7,460 nucleotides of DNA from Planctomycetota bacterium (lineage in GTDB: Bacteria > Planctomycetota > Brocadiia > SM23-32). The stretch covers positions 1 to 7,460 of the forward strand of contig JAUVVP010000078.1 in the NCBI GenBank assembly GCA_030604585.1, read 5' to 3'. Made by a program: the position numbers and the translations under genes. The first letter of the stretch is position 1, and each line of letters opens with the position of its first letter. Under the pieces are notes generated by a model that was not told the DNA's origin, did no database searches, and was given only the letters and a program-made list of their open reading frames with translations. Shown piece after piece: positions 6,746 to 7,460 of the stretch.

Positions 6746-7460
6746 ATGAACGTGCTCCACATCAACACGAGGGCAATGAAGGGCGGCGCCGCGCTGGCCG
6801 CATACCGCCTGCACGTGGACCTGAGGGCCGGCGGCCATACATCCCGGATCGTCTCCAGCGATGAGGTCGAGGGCCGCGATGACCTGCAAACGTGGATGCC
6901 CCGTTCGTCGCTCTGGTCGCTGCTGTGGCAGATGACTTCCTGGTCGGAGATACACCTCGGGCTGGAGGGCCTGGCCAATCTTAACTCGTGGGCCGGATAC
7001 CGCCGCCACGCAGACTGGGCCGACGTCATCAACCTGCACAACCTGCACGGCTGCTACTTCTCGATGCTCCTGCTGCCGCGGCTCCAGCGGCGGGCATCGC
7101 TGGTCTGGACGCTGCACGACATGTGGGCGCTGACCGGCCACTGCGCCTATCCGCTCGGGTGCGAACGATGGCTGACCGGCTGCGGCCGGTGCGGCAGGCT
7201 GACGGCTCCGCCGAGGATGGAAAGGGACACGACGCGGTTCCTGCACAAGATGCGTGCGCGCATCTATGCGAAGATCAACCCCGTCCTGGTGGCGCCGTCC
7301 CGCTGGATGCTGGCGCAGGCCCGGCGGGCGCCCCTGACGGAGGGCTTCCGCGCCGTCCACATCCCCTACGGGCTGGACACCTCGGTCTTCCGTCCGGTGG
7401 ACAAGGCCGCTGCGCGCCGCATGCTGCGCCTGGGCGAAGGTGAACGCGTCCTCCTGTTCG
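6746..7460 (+). CDS. Family 4 glycosyltransferase, 5' part (runs off the right edge)
   Basis: The first 238 codons of a GT-B fold, retaining GT4-type enzyme are visible; the nucleotide-sugar-binding C-terminal half lies outside the window. The ATG is one base after the preceding TGA, and no good ribosome binding site is present, so translational coupling is likely. MNVLHINTRAMKGGAALAAYRLH (1-23, read in parts) is the N-terminal strand and Gly-rich loop of GT4. DVINLHNLHGCYFSMLLLP (93-111), VWTLHDMWALTGHCAYP (120-136) and LVAPSRWMLAQA (181-192) are typical of the subgroup that includes colanic-acid-type transferases, followed by HIPYGLDTSVFRP (205-217). Four cysteines, C133, C139, C146 and C149 (HC...GCERWxTGCGxC), form a cluster that I recall as conserved in this subgroup and that may bind a metal or form disulfides. 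The protein is probably cytoplasmic or membrane-peripheral and adds a sugar to the same glycan as its neighbours. Confidence 0.93.
   Translation, partial: MNVLHINTRAMKGGAALAAYRLHVDLRAGGHTSRIVSSDEVEGRDDLQTWMPRSSLWSLLWQMTSWSEIHLGLEGLANLNSWAGYRRHADWADVINLHNLHGCYFSMLLLPRLQRRASLVWTLHDMWALTGHCAYPLGCERWLTGCGRCGRLTAPPRMERDTTRFLHKMRARIYAKINPVLVAPSRWMLAQARRAPLTEGFRAVHIPYGLDTSVFRPVDKAAARRMLRLGEGERVLLF

Noticed and set aside
5710..7041. 443-codon minus-strand open frame opposite the GT2 and GT4 genes
   Set aside because: It spans two well-supported genes and their junction, shows no recognisable domain, and has shadow-like composition. The same holds for the minus-strand frames at 451-1482, 1582-2727 and 4868-5680.

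Overview
The window is G+C-rich DNA with strong G/C preference at third codon positions. It is almost entirely coding, on one strand, and reads as an internal piece of one operon. The source is a bacterium. An accessory glycan-biosynthesis locus rich in sulfatase-fold genes is common in Planctomycetota and related lineages and also occurs in deltaproteobacterial-type genomes. The sequence carries no phylogenetic marker, so this taxonomic hint is weak. No RNA gene, mobile element, CRISPR array, promoter or terminator is visible.

Layout, all on the + strand: (i) the C-terminal 79 codons of an unidentified gene (2-241), which share a GTGA overlap with (ii) a 496-aa sulfatase-fold protein (238-1728). 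Next come (iii) a GT-A family glycosyltransferase with a galactosyltransferase-like C-terminal motif (1753-2685), (iv) a second sulfatase-fold protein (2709-4316), and, through an ATGA overlap, (v) a third sulfatase-fold protein (4313-5707). The window closes with (vi) a classic GT2 glycosyltransferase (5746-6744) and, after one base, (vii) a GT4 glycosyltransferase that runs off the right edge (6746-7460). Gaps are -4, 24, 23, -4, 37-38 and 1 nt, so the genes are very likely co-transcribed and translationally coupled. All six visible stops are TGA.

The three glycosyltransferases point to assembly of a surface glycan (exopolysaccharide, O-antigen-like or glycoprotein glycan). The odd part is the set of three divergent sulfatase-fold paralogues interleaved with them. 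None has the Cys/Ser-x-Pro-x-Arg site needed to make formylglycine. All three have Thr at that position and His in place of the Arg, lack the second Asp of the usual DD metal pair, lack a signal peptide or membrane segment, and end in the same (R)L(R/K)xLGY tail. They are therefore unlikely to be canonical secreted sulfatases. A plausible inference is that they are cytoplasmic Thr-nucleophile members of the alkaline phosphatase superfamily (phosphatase, phosphodiesterase or group transferase) that act on glycan intermediates made by the neighbouring glycosyltransferases. Their substrates cannot be read from the sequence.
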